Positions 7,675 to 10,537 of a stretch of DNA of 10,537 bases are shown one piece after another (position 1 is the stretch's first letter; the number at the start of each line of letters is the position of its first letter). Below the pieces are notes generated by a model. It made no database searches. It saw nothing but the letters and a program-made list of their open reading frames with translations, and was not told where the DNA came from. The position numbers were made by a program, and so were the translations under genes. Origin of the DNA: JBOHER01 sp050701115 (GTDB lineage Bacteria; Actinomycetota; Actinomycetes; Mycobacteriales; Pseudonocardiaceae); the NCBI GenBank assembly GCA_050701115.1, contig JBOHER010000355.1, positions 1 through 10,537 of the forward strand, written 5' to 3'.

Positions 7675-9363
7675 ATGAACGCATCGCCCCCACAAGCACC
7701 CTCCGCCGAGGCTACCGCCGCGGCAGAGTCGATCCTCGGCCCGAACCCGATCGTCGGTTTCCGGCGCCGGGACCTGCTCGAGACCGTACGCTCCGTCATC
7801 GCCGACGGGGCACGACATCCGCACCGCAGCGCGGCGAGCCTGACCGGGCTTGCCAAGGCCGCGGTCGACATCGTCCGCGGCAGGGTGAGCCTGCAACCGG
7901 GGGCCAAGGACCGTCGCTTCGCCGACCCGGGATGGTCGGAGAACTTCCTGTACCGCAGGCTCTTACAGCTCTACCTCGCCGCCGAGGCGGAGCTGGACGC
8001 CTGGCTGGGCGGAACGGATCTGGCCGAAGTCGATCGGGAGCGAGCGCGGTTCGTGCTCTCCCTCGCGCTCGACGCGTTCGCGCCGAGCAACCTTCCGGTG
8101 CACCCCGCCGCCATCAAGCGCTTCATCGAAACCGGTGGGGTCAGCGCGGTACAGGGCATGCGGCAGTTCCTCACCGATGTCCGAGAAAATGGTGGCCTGC
8201 CGAGGCAGGTCGACCCAACCGCGTTCGAGGTGGGCAAGAACCTTGCCACTACCCGAGGTGCCGTGGTTTTCCGCAACGAGGTTCTGGAGCTCATCCACTA
8301 CACCCCGAGCACGGACCAGGTGCGAGCCCGCCCGTTGGTGATCGTGCCGCCGCAGATCAACAAGTACTACGTGTTCGACCTCGCCCGAGAGAAGAGCCTG
8401 GTCCGGTATGCGGTGGACAACGGTGTCGGAGTCTTCGCGGTCAGCTGGCGCAACCCGACCGCGGAGCACCGCGACTGGAACCTGGAGACTTACCTGACCG
8501 CGTTGGAGGAGGCGATCGACGTCGTCTGCGCGATCAGCGGCAGTGCAGGCGTCAACCTCACCGGTGCCTGCTCCGGGGGCATCACCTCCGTGGCGTTGGC
8601 CGCCTACTTCGCGGCCAAGGGCGTCAGCAGGATCAACGCACTCACCTTGATGGTCAGCGTCTTCGACACCTCCGAGGACCGGACTCTGCTGGGGGTCTTC
8701 GCCACTGAGGAGACCCTTGCTGCCGCACGGCGCCGCTCCCACTCTCAGGGCGTGCTGGACGGACGAGAGCTAGGCAGGGTGTTCAGCCTGCTGCGGCCCA
8801 ACGACCTCATCTGGTCGTACTGGGTCAACAACTATCTACTCGGCAAGAAGCCACCGGCCTTCGACGTCCTGTACTGGAACAACGATTCGACCCGGCTTCC
8901 GGCCGCCTTCCATGGCGAGCTTCTCGACATCTACCGGGACAATTCACTGGTCACACCGGGCGCGGTGTCCGTTGACGGGCTACCGATCGACCTCGGCAAG
9001 GTAAATTGCGACGCGTTCGTCCTCGGCGGCGTTACCGACCACATCACGCCGTGGGACGCGTGTTACCGCTCGTCGCTTCGGCTTGCGGGTCAGGTGGAAT
9101 TCGTGCTGAGCAACTCCGGGCACATCCAGAGCATCCTGAACCCGCCGGGCAATCCCAAAGCGAGCTACCTGCTCAACACCGAACGCCCGGATTCGGCCAA
9201 GGACTGGCAGGCGGGCGCGACCAAGCTCGCAGGCAGTTGGTGGCCGCACTGGATGGAATGGCTGGCCCAGCGGTCGGGTGAGTTGCGCGAAGCGCCTGGT
9301 GCGCCGGGGAACGGGACCTACCCGTCGCTTGGCCCGGCGCCAGGCAGCTATGTGCACGGATGA
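7675..9363 (+). CDS. phaC: Class II polyhydroxyalkanoate synthase
   Basis: A 562-residue enzyme that polymerises (R)-3-hydroxyacyl-CoA into PHA at the granule surface, releasing CoA. The alpha/beta-hydrolase core has the synthase version of the lipase box, GACSGG (297-302), with catalytic Cys299, then Asp455 in GGVTDHITPW and His483 in LSNSGHIQSILNPPGNPKA. Spacing of the triad (156 and 28 residues) and overall length agree with Pseudomonas PhaC1 (about 559 residues). The block WNNDSTRLPAAFHGELLDIY and the ending PGSYVHG are also typical of class II, which prefers medium-chain monomers (C6-C14); class I enzymes usually have GYCxGG-like boxes. ATG 7675 is the best start: the frame stays open far upstream, but only as a shadow of the regulator gene, and the family length fits this start. 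The Shine-Dalgarno (CAGGA) is weak. Leucine codon 97 is TTA (7963-7965). The stop overlaps phaZ. Confidence 0.95.
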   Translation: MNASPPQAPSAEATAAAESILGPNPIVGFRRRDLLETVRSVIADGARHPHRSAASLTGLAKAAVDIVRGRVSLQPGAKDRRFADPGWSENFLYRRLLQLYLAAEAELDAWLGGTDLAEVDRERARFVLSLALDAFAPSNLPVHPAAIKRFIETGGVSAVQGMRQFLTDVRENGGLPRQVDPTAFEVGKNLATTRGAVVFRNEVLELIHYTPSTDQVRARPLVIVPPQINKYYVFDLAREKSLVRYAVDNGVGVFAVSWRNPTAEHRDWNLETYLTALEEAIDVVCAISGSAGVNLTGACSGGITSVALAAYFAAKGVSRINALTLMVSVFDTSEDRTLLGVFATEETLAAARRRSHSQGVLDGRELGRVFSLLRPNDLIWSYWVNNYLLGKKPPAFDVLYWNNDSTRLPAAFHGELLDIYRDNSLVTPGAVSVDGLPIDLGKVNCDAFVLGGVTDHITPWDACYRSSLRLAGQVEFVLSNSGHIQSILNPPGNPKASYLLNTERPDSAKDWQAGATKLAGSWWPHWMEWLAQRSGELREAPGAPGNGTYPSLGPAPGSYVHG

Positions 9364-10208
9364 TGGGCGTGGACAAGGATTTCGCGGGCGTGATCCGGGT
9401 ACGCGGGGTCGACCTGCACGTCGAACTCAGGCGCGCCGGCGAAGGCCCACCCCTGTTGCTGTGCAACGGAATCGGCGCGAACCTCGAACTGCTGGAACCC
9501 CTGGTGGACGGGCTCGCTGGGAGGCAGGGGCGGCGGGTGCCGACGATCCGGTTCGACGTTCCGGGAACCGGCGGCTCGCCCGTCACCTGGCGGCCACGCC
9601 GGATGCGCGAACTGGCCGGGCTGCTCGCCGATCTCGTCGATCAGCTCGGCTACGACCAGGTCGACGTGCTCGGCATCTCCTGGGGTGGCGCGCTGGCACA
9701 GGAATTCGCCTGGCGGCACCAACGCCGGTGCCGCCGAGTGGTGCTGTGTGCCACGAGCATGGGCGTGGTCATGGTGCCTGCCAAGCCGAGTGTGCTGCTG
9801 ACTCTGGCGAGTCCGTGGCGCTATTTCCGTCCGTCGCGTATGCGGGAGACCGGCGCACGGATCTATGGCGGCGGGTTCGGTGAGGATTGCGAGGTCGCCG
9901 AGAGGTTCGCTCGGGCGACGCGGGCGCCCGATACGCTCGGCTACTACTGGCAGATTCTGGCCGGCACCGGTTGGACCAGCGCACATTACCTCCCGTTGTT
10001 GCGGCAGCCGGTACTCGTCATCGCCGGTGACGACGATCCGATCATCCCGCTGGTCAACGCTCGATTGATGGGACGGTTGCTGCGCAACGGCACCGTCCAC
10101 ATCGTCCGAGGCGGCGGCCATCTCGCACTCTTGACCCATCCCGACGAACTGGTGCCGCTGGTGCACCGATTCCTGTCCGACCCGAATTCACACAGAACGA
10201 AAGGATGA
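9360..10208 (+). CDS. phaZ: Intracellular medium-chain-length PHA depolymerase
   Basis: A 282-residue alpha/beta hydrolase that cuts stored mcl-PHA into 3-hydroxy acids. It matches the Pseudomonas PhaZ family (about 283 residues) block by block: CNGIGANLELLEP, FDVPGTGGSP, the nucleophile motif GISWGGALAQEFA with Ser107, VMVPAKP, ASPWRYF, IYGGGF, LGYYWQILAGTGWTS, AGDDDPIIPLVNARL with Asp226, and GGGHL with His254. The triad positions lie five or six residues beyond those I recall for P. putida PhaZ (Ser102, Asp221, His248). The start ATG 9360 overlaps the phaC stop (ATGA); a second ATG follows directly at 9363 and could be the true start, one residue shorter. There is no good separate Shine-Dalgarno, so translation is probably coupled to phaC. 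No signal peptide is present, which agrees with an enzyme acting on cytoplasmic granules. Confidence 0.93.
   Translation: MMGVDKDFAGVIRVRGVDLHVELRRAGEGPPLLLCNGIGANLELLEPLVDGLAGRQGRRVPTIRFDVPGTGGSPVTWRPRRMRELAGLLADLVDQLGYDQVDVLGISWGGALAQEFAWRHQRRCRRVVLCATSMGVVMVPAKPSVLLTLASPWRYFRPSRMRETGARIYGGGFGEDCEVAERFARATRAPDTLGYYWQILAGTGWTSAHYLPLLRQPVLVIAGDDDPIIPLVNARLMGRLLRNGTVHIVRGGGHLALLTHPDELVPLVHRFLSDPNSHRTKG
10200..10205 (+). promoter_or_regulatory. Ribosome binding site of the acyl-CoA dehydrogenase
   Basis: AAAGGA ends seven bases before the ATG at 10213 and lies inside the last codons of phaZ. The ATG at 10205 is ruled out because its frame stops after three codons. Confidence 0.65.
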
Positions 10209-10212
10209 GTAC

Positions 10213-10537
10213 ATGAGCGACAGGATGCCGGTTTATCGGCTCGCCGAGGAGCACGACGAGTTGCGGGCAGCGATGCGTGCCCTGGCCGAGAAGGAGATCG
10301 CCCCGTACGCGGCCGACGTCGACGAGCACGAGCGGTACCCGGTTGAGGCGCTTGAGGCGTTGAACACGTCGGGCTTCAACGCGGTGCACATTCCGGAGGA
10401 ATTCGGCGGTCAGGGGGCGGATGCGATCGCCACCGACATCGTGGTGGAGGAGGTCGCCCGGGTCTGCGCGTCCTCCTCGCTGATACCCGGGGTCAACACG
10501 CTGGGCACGATGAACGTGATCCTGGGCGCATCCGAGG
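10213..10537 (+). CDS. Acyl-CoA dehydrogenase, N-terminal part (cut by window edge)
   Basis: The first 108 codons of a flavin-dependent acyl-CoA dehydrogenase, which introduces the trans-2,3 double bond in the first step of beta-oxidation. The visible part is the helical N-terminal domain: EEHDELRAAMRALAEKEIAP, then SGFNAVHIPEEFGGQGADAI and EEVARVCASSSLIPGVNTLG. It resembles mycobacterial FadE25 closely, although the gene symbol cannot be assigned from a fragment. The catalytic glutamate and the FAD-binding C-terminal domain lie beyond the window. It starts four bases after the phaZ stop with its own Shine-Dalgarno, so it is the third gene of the pha operon. Its product could pass acyl-CoA derived from PHA or fatty acids into degradation. 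Depending on chain specificity, a branched or short-chain substrate is also possible. Confidence 0.9.
   Translation, partial: MSDRMPVYRLAEEHDELRAAMRALAEKEIAPYAADVDEHERYPVEALEALNTSGFNAVHIPEEFGGQGADAIATDIVVEEVARVCASSSLIPGVNTLGTMNVILGASE

Noticed and set aside
9360..10208. Generic alpha/beta hydrolase or haloperoxidase
   Set aside because: The NGIGANLEL, YGGGF, LGYYWQ and GWTS blocks are specific to the mcl-PHA depolymerase family, and the gene is coupled to phaC.

Overview
The window is a stretch of high-GC chromosome from an actinomycete. GTG/CTG/CTC-rich codon use, long spurious antisense frames, a DUF3556 membrane protein (a family I associate with mycobacteria, rhodococci and relatives) and an acyl-CoA dehydrogenase close to mycobacterial FadE25 point to the Mycobacteriales/Pseudonocardiales. 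The genus cannot be fixed from the sequence. There is no rRNA, tRNA, CRISPR array or mobile element.

Left block (149-4845, + strand). This is a three-gene unit: a class I adenylate-forming acyl-CoA synthetase, a large multi-pass membrane protein of family DUF3556, and a CrtI/PYROXD2-like FAD oxidoreductase. The last two overlap by four bases (ATGA). A short AT-richer leader carries two copies of a 21-base direct repeat, one of them with an inner palindrome, that bracket a possible promoter. This looks like an operator pair. The substrate of the unit is unknown, but all three genes fit lipid or isoprenoid handling.

Middle (4894-7536, - strand). This is an 880-residue LAL-type (MalT/AlkS-like) LuxR regulator with an N-terminal ATPase and a C-terminal helix-turn-helix. 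It converges on the left block across 48 bases and diverges from the right block across 138 bases.

Right block (7675 to the window edge, + strand). This holds a class II (medium-chain-length type) polyhydroxyalkanoate synthase phaC, an intracellular medium-chain-length PHA depolymerase phaZ that overlaps it by four bases, and the 5' part of an acyl-CoA dehydrogenase four bases after phaZ. The phaC-phaZ order and many sequence blocks match the Pseudomonas mcl-PHA cluster.

Taken together, the right block can build and mobilise a medium-chain PHA store and begin to pass fatty acyl-CoA into beta-oxidation. The neighbouring acyl-CoA synthetase could re-activate released acids. The divergent LAL regulator is the natural candidate to switch the pha operon. 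The regulatory link and the functional link between the two blocks are inferences from gene order.
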